64,000 bases of DNA from Polluticoccus soli (GTDB taxonomy: Bacteria > Bacteroidota > Bacteroidia > Chitinophagales > Chitinophagaceae): positions 1 to 64,000 of the forward strand of contig NZ_JARJHT010000002.1 of NCBI RefSeq assembly GCF_029269745.1, in the 5' to 3' direction. Under the pieces are notes generated by a model that was not told where the DNA came from, made no database searches, and saw only the letters and a program-made list of their open reading frames with translations. The position numbers were made by a program, and so were the translations under genes. Below, in pieces: positions 10,392 through 20,286 of this stretch (positions within the stretch are counted from its first letter, which is position 1; every line of letters starts with the position of its first letter).

Positions 10392-11058
10392 GGTGTACAT
10401 TGACATGTTTTCAATAGCAATAAATCCAACATCCACTTACATCAGACGCTTGAGCTTTGCAAAAATTTTACTAGCATGTCGTCTACATGTTCACATGAAA
10501 ATGCTGCTTTTGAATCCCCGAGCGACTACTTCAATAGAGAATGCATTTGGCTCTCCGATACATTTACTGCAGATAAGTTGCTTAGTGTAGTGTCCAGTTA
10601 GCTGGGATATTGCTTTCCAGATCGAACAGGTCGCGCTATGGATCGTACGGTGCTACCTAGCTATAGCCTTGCCTTTTTTAAGAATTGACATAATCTTTGA
10701 TTTAGATGGTGATGAAGATATTCAGGGCTTTTTTGTGATTTTATTCACACAAGAATCACGCCGAAAGCGGCGCTATCAGCCAAGCTGTGAGGATAAATAG
10801 CTTACGCACAACCCAGCCGTTCGCATTTACAGAACGATCTTGCATTTTTTGTGGAGGAACATCGTCATATACCTGATCATATTGATCAGCTCTTACGCAG
10901 CTTTCCCCTCAGATTGTATTCGGCCGGGAGGGCGACGGAGTATTCATTTTCCGGCAAGCTTTCTTCCAGTTGAAAGGTTTGATTTTTTTATAAAAAACAT
11001 CATTATTGTTGAGCATGCTTTTGATATGGGAAAGGAACACGCCTCAGCTTAACATCAT
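10392..11058. other. 667-bp intergenic region upstream of the giant gene
   Basis: I see no convincing gene. A 70-codon plus frame at 10840-11052 starts on TTG, has no recognisable domain and is probably fortuitous. The region presumably holds the promoter of the giant gene, but no clear TAnnTTTG element was found on the minus strand close to 10391-10406. A CRP-like palindrome lies at 10734-10749. Confidence 0.5.
10734..10749. promoter_or_regulatory. Candidate CRP/FNR-family operator
   Basis: TGTGATTTTATTCACA is an exact TGTGA-N6-TCACA palindrome, the classical half-site arrangement for CRP-family regulators. It lies about 340 bp upstream of the giant surface-protein start, in non-coding DNA. 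One such site could arise by chance in AT-rich DNA, and whether the local CRP-like protein uses this consensus is unknown. Confidence 0.3.
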
Positions 11059-11060
11059 TA

Positions 11061-11089
11061 AAAAAAGCCCTGCACTGAAGGGCTTTTTT
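11061..11089. terminator. Bidirectional rho-independent terminator
   Basis: An 11-bp stem (AAAAAAGCCCT / AGGGCTTTTTT) with a 7-nt loop has runs of T on both strands. It lies just beyond the 3' end of the minus-strand amidohydrolase gene. Confidence 0.85.
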
Positions 11090-11118
11090 AATGCTTTCTC
11101 ATTCAATTTCCCATGAGA

Positions 11119-14100
11119 TCAATCTTCTTCATGCGTATCAGTCTCATACCAGGGGAATGACTCCGCATTTTTACTCACCTCCCAGTAAAATGGGCTTGGT
11201 TTTTTATTATAGTTACCGGTTTCATTCATTGTTTCAGCATCGTATAGCCTACCATTCACCATTGTGTATTTGATACTCTCTGTATTGTAGATATTATCCA
11301 GCGGGTTTTTGTCCAGCACTATCAGGTCAGCCAGTTTGCCGGGTTTCAGAGAGCCGATATAATTATCCAACCCAAGGCTTTTTGCAGGATTGATAGTGGC
11401 TGTGCGAAGTGCTTCCATCGGCGTCATACCGCCTTGCGTCATCATCCATATTTCCCAGTGAGCACCGAGGCCCTGCAACTGACCATGGGCACCCATATTG
11501 ACCGTTACTCCGGCATCGCTCAACTTTTTCTGGCTCTTCGAAACCAATATATGTCCATTCTCGTATTCTTCGTCGGGTGCCATAGTGCGGTGCCTGCTAC
11601 GGGTGTCTATCACTGGTCGTGGTGTAAAACGCATCAGCCTTTCTTTCTCCCAAACATTGGTGTGCTGGTACCAGTAATACTCGCCCGAAAGCCCCCCGTA
11701 CGATACGATAAGTGTAGGCGTACTGGCCGTAGCTGCATTTTTCCAGAGCTGTATCACGTCGTTGTATAGCGGCGCTACCGGAATATTATGCTCGATGGTA
11801 GTGTGACCATCCAGTATCATGCTGATGTTGTGAAAAAAGAAAGAACCACCTTCAGGTACTACTTCCAGTTGTAATTGGCGCGCAGCCTCTATGATCATCT
11901 GCCGCTGTTCCCTGCGTGGCTGGTTGTAGCTTTTCACGCTGAACGCACCAAAAGCCTTGGTACGTAGCAATGCACTCTTCGCATCTTCTATGTTATTCAC
12001 GATCGTCCTGGAGTCGCCATCGGCACCGTACAAAATAGTACCGGTAGAGAATATACGAGGGCCCACCATCATGCCTGCTTTTACCAATTCGCTTTGTCCA
12101 AAAACCAATTCACTGTTGGCCGAGGGGTCATGACTAGTAGTTACACCATAGGCGAGATTCGCGTAGTAAGGCCAGTGTTTCTCCGGTATGATACCCGCAC
12201 CGAAATGCCCGGCATGTGCATGTGCGTCAATGAAGCCCGGCAAAATGGTCTTGCCGCTGCAGTCGATTCGTTTGGCTGCGGGTGGAATTGTTACCTGCCC
12301 GTCTTTGCCTATTGCTTTAATGACGTTGCCATCTACTACGATTGTTCCGTTTTCTATCACACCATCGCCATCCATAGTAATGATCCTTGCGTTGGTAAAA
12401 GCTAATTGGCCCACAGGCTTGTCTGTTTTAGCAACCAGACCAACTGTTATTCCATGCAAGGGAATAGCAAATGTTGAGTCCGGCTTACCGCTGAGAAATT
12501 GGTACATGTCACTAAGCGAGATTGTGTAGTACTGATCTCCAAGTGTGTAATGCAGCTGTTTGCCATCGCCACTCCAGTGTAGATTATAGCCTGCATCCTT
12601 TGATACACGTCTCAATGGGAAATCGGCAGAGTCGCTGCCGATTGTTATGGGCCTGCCCGTATGCGGGAAGGCTGCGATATATACCTGGTGCAGGTTCACG
12701 AACGCGATCCAATCCTCGTTGGGCGATACTGTAAACTGCCTGCCGTATGTGGTTTTGAAAATGGTACGTTCTTCATTACCGTCAAGATTGCACGAGCTAA
12801 ACGATTTCTCCAGCCCGCCGCCGGCATCATAGTAGATGCGTTTACCGTCTTTACTGAACGAAGGGTTATCGCCTTTGTCCGTAACGAATTCTTCCTTTCC
12901 TCCGTTAGAGGGCATGATGTAGAGACCAGGCTTCGAAGTATAGGCAGGACCAAGTATGTTATCGCCGCCTTCTTTTTCGTATACCAGCATACTGCCGTCG
13001 TTCGACCATGACGGAGTGCGGTATTTTCCTTTCTTGCTCGTGATACGTTCAATTTTTCCACCACCAATCTTCACTTTGCTGATGCTACCCACAGTGCTGT
13101 CGTTCCAGGTAACATAGGCTATCGTTTTTCCATCGGGCGAAAACGCTGGATCGTATTCATATTCAGCAGCGCCTGTGATGCGAACGGGCTTGCCACCGGG
13201 TAGTTCTTTTTTATATAAATGTCCCAGCGCACTGAACACCATCCACTTTCCGTCGAGCGATGTAACAGCCTGGCGGATAACATTCACTTTGAATTCGTCG
13301 GGATTGATATCCTGTTTAAATCTAACAGCATCGGTAATCTGTTGTTTTACACTGGCTGTAAAAGGTATTTCTGTCGCCACGTTGCTGCTTTGCAGATCTA
13401 CTTTCATGATCTTGCCGCCGGCCCATATAATGATGTTCTTGTCATCAGGCGTCCAGGCAAAGCCTGTGTAAACACCAAAGATGGTCCACGCTTCCTGTTG
13501 GTCCTTCGATAGTTTGTCGTACACCGGCCATTCTTCTCCCGTTTCAATATTCCTTAGGTACAACACGCTTTTTGTTCTCACCCGTCTTACAAAGGCAAGC
13601 GTTTTACCGTCGTGCGATACCTGCGGCCGCACTGCACCGCCGGGTCCTCCTGTTACTGATTCGGTTATACCTTTTTCCCTGTCGAAACGCTTGATTACGA
13701 ATATCTGGTCATTGGGGTTTTTGTTGTATTCAAAATGACCGCCGGGGTACATGTCTTCGCTGTAATACACATATCGTCCGCTGCGCGATACGCAGGGTTC
13801 GTTGAGGTCCTGCTGGTCATTTTTCTTCACCGTCAGCTGCAGACCATTTCCACCGTTGATATGATACATCCAGAGCTCGCCCGCGCCGAGTGAACGCGTA
13901 GAGGTATAGTGCTTCCGCGCGATGAGATAGTTACCGTCAGGCGTCCACACAGCATTGTTCAGCAGTCTGAAATTCTCTTTTGTTATCTGCACGGCGTTAC
14001 TCCCATCCCTGTTCATGATCCAGATGTTGTCGCCACCGCCAGCATCGGACGTAAATGATATTTTACTGCCATCGGGATTGAAACGTGGCTGCACGTCCAT

Positions 14101-14361
14101 GGCCTTGCCCGTGCGTAGTACTTTAGCTTCGCCGCCGCTGGATGGCATTATGTAGATATCCCCCAACAGGTCAAAAACGATGTCTTTCCCGTCGGGCGAC
14201 ACGTCGAGGTTCATCCACGTTCCTTCATTCACTGTAAAGGATACCTCTTTTTGCGGACCGCCTGGATTATTGACGTCCCACTTTTTTTTGTCTCCGGCAA
14301 GCAGGCCTGTAGGAATAAAAGCCAGCATTACCAGCAACGATCTAAAACCCATAAAATGCAT
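11119..14361 (-). CDS. Secreted PD40 beta-propeller / amidohydrolase fusion protein
   Basis: From the start at 14361 (or 14352) the product has 1,080 residues. Frames extending to 14604 would overlap the divergent gene at 14465 and lack a signal peptide at the start, so they are rejected. MGFRSLLVMLAFIPTGLLAG is a signal peptide. About residues 40-670 carry TolB-like PD40/WD40 blades (repeated SPDGK, NPDGSKISF, WSNDGSMLVYE). About 690-1050 is a metal-dependent amidohydrolase: the barrel entry GFIDAHAHAG supplies the HxH metal ligands, followed by TTIEHNI, MGAHGQLQG and the C-terminal PGKLADLIVLDKNP. This fusion is common in Bacteroidota as 'amidohydrolase family / PD40 protein'; the substrate is unknown, with cyclic peptides or imides plausible. 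It is followed by the terminator at 11061 and preceded by a TATCTTTA element. Confidence 0.9.
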   Translation of the reverse strand: MHFMGFRSLLVMLAFIPTGLLAGDKKKWDVNNPGGPQKEVSFTVNEGTWMNLDVSPDGKDIVFDLLGDIYIMPSSGGEAKVLRTGKAMDVQPRFNPDGSKISFTSDAGGGDNIWIMNRDGSNAVQITKENFRLLNNAVWTPDGNYLIARKHYTSTRSLGAGELWMYHINGGNGLQLTVKKNDQQDLNEPCVSRSGRYVYYSEDMYPGGHFEYNKNPNDQIFVIKRFDREKGITESVTGGPGGAVRPQVSHDGKTLAFVRRVRTKSVLYLRNIETGEEWPVYDKLSKDQQEAWTIFGVYTGFAWTPDDKNIIIWAGGKIMKVDLQSSNVATEIPFTASVKQQITDAVRFKQDINPDEFKVNVIRQAVTSLDGKWMVFSALGHLYKKELPGGKPVRITGAAEYEYDPAFSPDGKTIAYVTWNDSTVGSISKVKIGGGKIERITSKKGKYRTPSWSNDGSMLVYEKEGGDNILGPAYTSKPGLYIMPSNGGKEEFVTDKGDNPSFSKDGKRIYYDAGGGLEKSFSSCNLDGNEERTIFKTTYGRQFTVSPNEDWIAFVNLHQVYIAAFPHTGRPITIGSDSADFPLRRVSKDAGYNLHWSGDGKQLHYTLGDQYYTISLSDMYQFLSGKPDSTFAIPLHGITVGLVAKTDKPVGQLAFTNARIITMDGDGVIENGTIVVDGNVIKAIGKDGQVTIPPAAKRIDCSGKTILPGFIDAHAHAGHFGAGIIPEKHWPYYANLAYGVTTSHDPSANSELVFGQSELVKAGMMVGPRIFSTGTILYGADGDSRTIVNNIEDAKSALLRTKAFGAFSVKSYNQPRREQRQMIIEAARQLQLEVVPEGGSFFFHNISMILDGHTTIEHNIPVAPLYNDVIQLWKNAATASTPTLIVSYGGLSGEYYWYQHTNVWEKERLMRFTPRPVIDTRSRHRTMAPDEEYENGHILVSKSQKKLSDAGVTVNMGAHGQLQGLGAHWEIWMMTQGGMTPMEALRTATINPAKSLGLDNYIGSLKPGKLADLIVLDKNPLDNIYNTESIKYTMVNGRLYDAETMNETGNYNKKPSPFYWEVSKNAESFPWYETDTHEED

Positions 14362-14367
14362 TTGGGT

Positions 14368-14375
14368 TAAAGATA
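14368..14375 (-). promoter_or_regulatory. Candidate -7 promoter element for the amidohydrolase gene
   Basis: TATCTTTA on the minus strand matches the Bacteroidota -7 consensus TAnnTTTG except for the last base. Its position, 6 bases before ATG 14361 and 15 before ATG 14352, supports a start here and slightly favours 14352. Confidence 0.4.
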
Positions 14376-14464
14376 GAAAAGCAAACTTGCTAACTGAACA
14401 GGCAATTGGGGGATAAAAAAAGGGCAGAGACAGCGTTTTCTTAGCTTTAATTTGCATTACGGGA

Positions 14465-14920
14465 ATGGGAATGAAAAAGAAGTTCGCCGAATGGGTAAAG
14501 AGGTATGTGCCTGCAGAGGCAGTATCGATGGCCACTACATTACTGTCTGCCTGGCTTGCGCACAGGTCTGGCGGCAGTGCTCTGCTCGTCGCACTGGTGA
14601 GCACATGGGGCGGAAATGTGGGTTACTATGGTTACATCCTGATCGCCGATATACTCCGGTCAGTGAAAGCACACAGGCAAAGCGGCAAACGTTATACAGG
14701 GGTGAGTGCTGCTATTGATTTCCGCAGTCTTGTTGTGGAATTTGGGATGGGCGAAATAGTAGACACCTTATTTATCAGGCCGGCGATCATGTACTATGTG
14801 CCACAATTGGTGCCCGGTTTTGCCGCAGGAATTCTCGTGGCCAAACTGATAGCAGACGTTTTCTTCTACATCCCTACCATTATTGGCTACGAGATGAACA
14901 AAAAATGGCTCAAGAAATGA
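14465..14920 (+). CDS. Small inner-membrane protein, unknown function
   Basis: The 151-residue protein starts MGMKKK (a start at 14471, MKKKF, is equally likely). Hydrophobic stretches at about residues 22-45, 50-65, 100-118 and 122-142 suggest three or four membrane segments, and the C-terminus is lysine-rich (NKKWLKK), fitting a cytosolic tail. Glycines in GGNVGYYGYILIADI and GMGEIVDTLF are notable. It is transcribed away from the amidohydrolase gene and converges on the RND permease gene 46 bp downstream. I do not recognise a named family. Confidence 0.75.
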   Translation: MGMKKKFAEWVKRYVPAEAVSMATTLLSAWLAHRSGGSALLVALVSTWGGNVGYYGYILIADILRSVKAHRQSGKRYTGVSAAIDFRSLVVEFGMGEIVDTLFIRPAIMYYVPQLVPGFAAGILVAKLIADVFFYIPTIIGYEMNKKWLKK

Positions 14921-14966
14921 ACCTTGTACTTGCATTGCGTCGAGAGTGCTAGGAGGGAGCCCATTA

Positions 14967-17900
14967 TTATGGCTCATATGTATCAACAATAACTGCAGAA
15001 TTATCGCTCGGCTTCTTTCGTTTACTAATGATCCGGATCATAGAGGGAAGTACTATCAGCAGTAAAGGGAGCGCAGCAATAAAACCGCCGATGACTGCGA
15101 TGGCAAGAGGCTGATGTAGCTGGGCTCCTGTACCTATACCCAATGCCAGGGGCATCAGCGCAATAATGGCTCCGAGGGCTGTCATCAGTTTGGGCCTGAG
15201 CCTGGTTGATATAGAATAGACAATAGACTCATCTATCGTTTGCGTGCGCAGGGACTCTTTGAATTGCAGATAAGTGAAAATAGCATTCTCACCTATTATA
15301 CCCACGATCATAATAAGCCCAGTATAACTGCCGACATTCAATGGGATATTTGTTATATACAAAGCAAGGTAGCTTCCGGCTATTCCCAGTATTGCGATAA
15401 TGAGTATAGCAATAGCGATTAAAAAGTCGCCGAATAAGAACAGGATAACACCAAACACCAATAAACAGGCAGTTACGAGTATGAGCAATAATTCGTGAAA
15501 AGAGCGTTGCTGTTCTGCATAAGCTCCCCCATATTCAATGTGGTAACCTTGCGGTAGGACTATTTGTGTGTTCACTTGCTCCTGTATCTCTTTCATCACA
15601 CTGCCAAGGTCGCGACCTTCTAGCCTGGAACTTATGACGCCCATGGATTGCAGATTCTGGCGTTCCACTTCTGCATTTCCAGCGCTGACCTCAACGCCGG
15701 CGAGGTCGGTAATTGGCCTCAGTCTGCCGTTGGGTAAAAAAATGTTTAGTTGTTTTATATCAGCCAGTCCCTGTGTGATAGATGGAGTAGAGCGCATGCG
15801 GATGGCCGATAGCTGTTCCCGTTCCAATATGGAACCAGCTGTGATCCCTTGTATGGCTAGCTCCAGTTGTTGCTGGAAATTGGCAGGGGTGATTCCAAAT
15901 TGCGCCAGCCTGGCATAGTTGGGAACAATGCTAATGGAGGGCCCTGCAATAACGATCCCGTTAAATACGTCTGCCGTGCCTTCAACGTTTTCTACAAGCT
16001 TGCCCAATGTGTCTGACAGCTCATGCAACTTTGTGATGTTTTCACCAAAGATCTTTATTTCAATGGGCTGCACTGACGTCATGAGATCGCCCAGCATGTC
16101 CCCGATCACCTGCCCGAAGTCAATACGCAGCGCAGGCTGCGTAGACTCTACTCTCTGCCGGATGTCAGCTATCACTTCATCTGTAGAGCGGTCGCGGTTC
16201 TGCTTCAATTGTATCAGGTAATCGCCATTATTAGGTTCTGTAATAAAGAACCCCATTTGTGTACCTGTTCTTCTTGAATAAGCAGATACCTCAGGGATCT
16301 TATTGATGATCTTCTCGACTTCGCGCAACATCCGGTCTGTTTCCTGGAGCGATGTGCCTGGTGGTGAAGTGTAATCAAGTACAATGCTGCCCTCATCCAT
16401 CTCTGGCAGAAAGCCTGTTTCAAGTTGAGGCAGGATCAATATGATGATGACAGCAAATGCGGCCATAATGGCTATGCTAATATATGGCTTGTGAATGAAG
16501 ACAGACACCCATCGCTGTTTTTTTACCTCAACCGGCTCTGGTGTGCGTGCAATCACCATTTTTTTATTCCGGGTAAGCAGCAAGTAAATGACAGGCAGGC
16601 ATATCCAGGTAACGAAAAAGGAACACACCAGTGTAACGATCATCATATTGGTCATTACCTTGAAATACGCACCTGCTACGCCGCTCATCATCTCAAAAGG
16701 AATGAAGATAACAATGGTGCTCATGGAGGAGCCGATCATTGCTGGCAACAGGTAGCTTATGGCCTTCTGCACTATTATCTGCGCAGGCTCGTCGTGGTGC
16801 TCCTCGTGCGTACGGTGTATTTGCTCCACGACTACAATAGCATCGTCAATAATAAGACCGATGGCAGCAGCAATGGCACCCAGTGTCATGATATTGAGGG
16901 TGTAGCCCATAAAATACATGACGATAAGCGACAGGCATATGGTGACAGGGATAGTAATCAGGATCGTGGCGCTTGCTTTTAGCGAACGGAGAAAGATAAT
17001 GGCTACCACAATGGCCAGTGCCAGCCCGATCCAAAGGCTGTCTATTACGCTGCGGATAGCATCGTTTACAAAGTCGGCCTGTACGTAATAGGGTTTTATC
17101 GTAATGTCTCGGGGCAGTGTTTTCTGCAGCTCTGCTACTTTTTGTTCCACCTGCTCCGACAACTCAATAAGGTTGGCATTGGGCTGTTTGATGACAGCTA
17201 CCAACAGGCCTTCTCTTCCGTTCGCATTGATCCGGGTGTATTCTATTGCTTCGTTGATCTTTACCTGCGCAATATCCTTTAGCGTGACGATACGCTTTCC
17301 GTCGTTCGAGATAACGATGTTCTGCAATTCATCGATAGAATGCACGGTGGCATCCGTGATCGTTAGGTATAGCAGGCGGTAGTCTGAAAGGTAACCGTTG
17401 GACTGGATGAAATTGGTTTGCGAAAGTGCATTGCCTACAGCATCTGGTGTAATGCCCAGGGTGCTCATCTTCTGTATGTCGAGCGTAAGCCAATATTCCT
17501 TTTGTTTCCCGCCAATGATCCTGACCTCGGCCACGCCGTTTACCTGCGAGAGAAAAGGTTTTACCGTATACAACGCCAACTGTTTCATGTCAATAGGCGT
17601 GTAAAACTGATTGTTCGTCTCAAGTGTGTAACCAATGACCGGTAGGATCGATGGGTTCATTTTCTCCACCGTTATCTGTGTGCCGGGGGGAAGATCGTTT
17701 CGTATCTCAGCGATCTTTGATTCTATTCTCTGTTTTGCCAGGTCTATATCGGCATCCCAGTTGATAAACGCAGATATCTCACAACTGCCACGGCTGGTGA
17801 TGCTGCGCAGGTTTTCAAGGTCAGGTATCTGTTTGACTGCATTTTCAAGCGGCTTAGTGACGGTGATGATCATTTTGTCTATGGGCTGCAGTCCCGCATC

Positions 17901-18041
17901 GGCAATGATCTTGATCTTCGGAAAGGTGATCTCGGGGAACAGCGACACCTGTAGTTTGCTATACGCAAACATGCCCCCCATAATGATGATGGCTATAATA
18001 ACGGTCAGTGGATTTTTATGCGTTATAAAGAATTTCTTCAT
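14967..18041 (-). CDS. RND efflux transporter permease subunit
   Basis: The 1,024-residue length and organisation match AcrB/CusA-type inner-membrane pumps. The N-terminus MKKFFITHKNPLTVIIAI is the first membrane helix. The TM4 motif GLIIDDAIVVVEQIHR carries the two adjacent aspartates of the proton relay; TM clusters lie near 335-475 and 845-1000, with porter domains between. It drives proton-coupled export of small molecules through the tripartite complex. It is the last gene of an operon with the adaptor (9-bp gap) and the TolC-like gene. Sequence alone does not separate metal from drug substrates; the long methionine-rich CusA signature was not evident. No regulator gene adjoins. Confidence 0.93.
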   Translation of the reverse strand: MKKFFITHKNPLTVIIAIIIMGGMFAYSKLQVSLFPEITFPKIKIIADAGLQPIDKMIITVTKPLENAVKQIPDLENLRSITSRGSCEISAFINWDADIDLAKQRIESKIAEIRNDLPPGTQITVEKMNPSILPVIGYTLETNNQFYTPIDMKQLALYTVKPFLSQVNGVAEVRIIGGKQKEYWLTLDIQKMSTLGITPDAVGNALSQTNFIQSNGYLSDYRLLYLTITDATVHSIDELQNIVISNDGKRIVTLKDIAQVKINEAIEYTRINANGREGLLVAVIKQPNANLIELSEQVEQKVAELQKTLPRDITIKPYYVQADFVNDAIRSVIDSLWIGLALAIVVAIIFLRSLKASATILITIPVTICLSLIVMYFMGYTLNIMTLGAIAAAIGLIIDDAIVVVEQIHRTHEEHHDEPAQIIVQKAISYLLPAMIGSSMSTIVIFIPFEMMSGVAGAYFKVMTNMMIVTLVCSFFVTWICLPVIYLLLTRNKKMVIARTPEPVEVKKQRWVSVFIHKPYISIAIMAAFAVIIILILPQLETGFLPEMDEGSIVLDYTSPPGTSLQETDRMLREVEKIINKIPEVSAYSRRTGTQMGFFITEPNNGDYLIQLKQNRDRSTDEVIADIRQRVESTQPALRIDFGQVIGDMLGDLMTSVQPIEIKIFGENITKLHELSDTLGKLVENVEGTADVFNGIVIAGPSISIVPNYARLAQFGITPANFQQQLELAIQGITAGSILEREQLSAIRMRSTPSITQGLADIKQLNIFLPNGRLRPITDLAGVEVSAGNAEVERQNLQSMGVISSRLEGRDLGSVMKEIQEQVNTQIVLPQGYHIEYGGAYAEQQRSFHELLLILVTACLLVFGVILFLFGDFLIAIAILIIAILGIAGSYLALYITNIPLNVGSYTGLIMIVGIIGENAIFTYLQFKESLRTQTIDESIVYSISTRLRPKLMTALGAIIALMPLALGIGTGAQLHQPLAIAVIGGFIAALPLLLIVLPSMIRIISKRKKPSDNSAVIVDTYEP

Positions 18042-18050
18042 CGATCGCCG

Positions 18051-18983
18051 TCAGTACGGTTTTTCAACTTTAATGATCTTTACCCTTGCCGTATCAGGCA
18101 AGCCATAGTTGCCAGTCAGCAATATTTTATCGGCTAGTGAAAATACCGGCCTGATGATCTCTATCTTACCGTTCGATTCCAAACCTTTCATTACAGGTAC
18201 CTTTACCGCTCTTACGGAGTCAATCATTTTCATTACCCAAAAGTGTGCCTGTGACTCGTCAGTCAGCACTGTTTCTTTAGGCAGCACTTGTACATGTTCG
18301 TGCTTGTCCTTAGTGATATGAACGGTAGCTATCAGGTTCTTCGGAATATCGGTCTTGCCGACGCCGATAAGTATCTTTTCCGTTTGCGAAAAAGAATCTA
18401 CTTCGGGCATTGTTCTTATGACCCGCCCCTGCAAATGTGATTTGTCAGGAAGCACCAGGTCTATTGTATTGTTGCCGATATAATGTTTCAGTTCATACGG
18501 AAGGTTGAGCAGGAAGCCGAAATTTCTGGCATCATTGATGACTGCAATTTGTTCACCATCCTGTACATAATCGCCCACCTGGTGACTGACCTCGCTAACA
18601 TATCCTGCCTCTGCAGTATAGATCCTGATAATACCCGTAAACCGGAATGAGGGATCCAGGCGGTTCACGAGGTTGCCTAATGCTCGGGCTTCTTTGGTTT
18701 TCACTACAAACGCCAGAGTATGCGCCCGCACATATTGGCCGGGCTTAAGGTTTACCGCCTCGATATAGCCATTAGCGGTAGATTTAATAAAGCTATTAGT
18801 AAGAAATGTGGAAGTAGCATTGAGGTCTACATAGTCTGCAATCGTTTCTATGGCTATTGACGTGACAGTGACCGGCGTTTGTATTGTTTCTGCTGAAACT
18901 TCTTCTTCCTCGACAGATTTTGTGTGACAGCCGGTTGCCAGCATAATGCTTATGAACAGTGCTATAAAAATGTTTTTCTTCAT
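18051..18983 (-). CDS. RND periplasmic adaptor subunit (HlyD/MFP family), lipoprotein
   Basis: The product is 310 residues with a lipoprotein signal MKKNIFIALFISIMLATGC, where the Cys at position 19 is the lipidation site. The barrel-sandwich halves are visible as SFIKSTANGYIEAVNLKPGQ and AEAGYVSEVSHQVGDYVQDG, followed by a beta-barrel part. The segment between the two lipoyl halves is only about 30 residues (KTKEARALGNLVNRLDPSF), so the usual long alpha-hairpin that meets TolC is nearly absent, a reduced adaptor type. It would bridge the permease and outer-membrane channel. It sits 10 bp after the TolC-like gene. Confidence 0.9.
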   Translation of the reverse strand: MKKNIFIALFISIMLATGCHTKSVEEEEVSAETIQTPVTVTSIAIETIADYVDLNATSTFLTNSFIKSTANGYIEAVNLKPGQYVRAHTLAFVVKTKEARALGNLVNRLDPSFRFTGIIRIYTAEAGYVSEVSHQVGDYVQDGEQIAVINDARNFGFLLNLPYELKHYIGNNTIDLVLPDKSHLQGRVIRTMPEVDSFSQTEKILIGVGKTDIPKNLIATVHITKDKHEHVQVLPKETVLTDESQAHFWVMKMIDSVRAVKVPVMKGLESNGKIEIIRPVFSLADKILLTGNYGLPDTARVKIIKVEKPY

Positions 18984-18993
18984 ATGCAGTGCT

Positions 18994-20286
18994 TTACCGG
19001 TTCCAGTAATTTATCTGGTTAACTATCTTGAGTCTGCTGATCAGGTTCTGGTTCAGCAAATTTCTTGCTGCGAGGTAATTATTAATAGCCATAACGTGAT
19101 CCGTTATTTTTACATCGCCTGTCTGCAGTTGTATTTCATTGGCTTCTATCAGCGTGCGGACATAACGTACCTGCTCTTGTATGCGCGGAACGAGGTCGTC
19201 TGTAGCATGCAGTTGCATATTCAATTGACGTATTTGCTGGTTGTACTGGTTTACATAGAAGTCACGATTAACCCTTCTTGATTGTTCCAGCAGGTTGATC
19301 TGGTTGTATCTCAATTGTTTCTGATGGTTGTCATAGATCGGCAACGTAATATTTACTCCGCCACTAACACCAAAATTCTTATATGGCTGAAAGGTCATTG
19401 TAGAATTATAGCCTGTATTGACGAATGTCCCGATCTTCGGTTTGTATTCGTAATCAATAAGTCGCTTTTCATTTTCCAGCCTCAGGCTGTCTGTTATATA
19501 TCGTCGGAAGAAAACTGAATGGTAGAAATCAAATTGCGCGGTGTCGTTAATGCTCGGACGGGCTATTTTTTCAACGACCGTATCTACTATACCAGCCATA
19601 TAATTCAATGTCAGGTAATCAGTAGTGTATTGCATAAGCGACTGAAGTAGCGTTAGTTGCTGTTGCTGAAAGGTTACATAAAAATTCAGGTAGTCTGTCT
19701 GCTTGTAAATACTGGCCTGTGTTAGTTTTTTAAGAATGACGTCCTCCTTTTTTAGCAGATCGTAGATCTCCCCATCGAATGTTACAGCAAGCTGGTCGCC
19801 GTAGGTAGTGATGTATTGTTCTGTGACTGTGCGCAAAAGGTCTTGTTCGCTCAGTGCAATGGTATCGTACAGGGAACGAGATTGCAAGGAAAAGGTACGA
19901 TACTGCGTAGCCCTGTTATTCCGCGAAACGATATTTTTCGAAGCCTGTACAAGGGCAGACACCTGGGCAATATTGGTGATGGCTTCGTCGTAGCCATATC
20001 CAGCAATTATGGGGGCATAGCTGTTATTGCTGATAAAATCAACTCGCGTTCTCAGGCTTGCCCGAAGTATCATGCTGTCCAATTGCAATGACAATATCTG
20101 GTTGCGGTAGTCATTTAGTAATGGGCTGTTTTGTTTTGCCATCTCCAGGAAGTAATGGAGATCTTTTTCCTGTGCGGGGGAAATGAACGGCATTGAGATC
20201 ACTACCATGAAAACAAGCATTTTCATGACCATCCTATTGCAGAAGCAACGAATTCTTAAAACAGCGTTCATGTAACACTTACTCAT
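18994..20286 (-). CDS. TolC-family outer-membrane efflux protein
   Basis: It has 430 residues from 20286. Starts at 20271, 20232 or 20226 are possible, and MVMKMLVFMVVISMPFISPAQ from 20232 is the best signal peptide. The mature part is rich in long amphipathic helices and polar Q/N repeats typical of the TolC alpha-barrel, with the family-like entry LHYFLEMAKQNSPLLNDYRN and the C-terminal helix NNYLAARNLLNQNLISRLK. It is the first gene of the RND operon, so expression probably starts in the 294-bp gap upstream, which is shared with the divergent ABC genes. No clear TAnnTTTG element was found there. Confidence 0.88.
   Translation of the reverse strand: MSKCYMNAVLRIRCFCNRMVMKMLVFMVVISMPFISPAQEKDLHYFLEMAKQNSPLLNDYRNQILSLQLDSMILRASLRTRVDFISNNSYAPIIAGYGYDEAITNIAQVSALVQASKNIVSRNNRATQYRTFSLQSRSLYDTIALSEQDLLRTVTEQYITTYGDQLAVTFDGEIYDLLKKEDVILKKLTQASIYKQTDYLNFYVTFQQQQLTLLQSLMQYTTDYLTLNYMAGIVDTVVEKIARPSINDTAQFDFYHSVFFRRYITDSLRLENEKRLIDYEYKPKIGTFVNTGYNSTMTFQPYKNFGVSGGVNITLPIYDNHQKQLRYNQINLLEQSRRVNRDFYVNQYNQQIRQLNMQLHATDDLVPRIQEQVRYVRTLIEANEIQLQTGDVKITDHVMAINNYLAARNLLNQNLISRLKIVNQINYWNR

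Noticed and set aside
10840-11052. 70-codon plus frame upstream of the terminator
   Set aside because: It starts on TTG, has no domain or ribosome site, and the hairpin at 11061 is better explained by the minus-strand amidohydrolase gene.
14362-14604. Longer N-terminus of the amidohydrolase
   Set aside because: It would overlap the divergent gene at 14465 and place the signal peptide in the middle of the protein.
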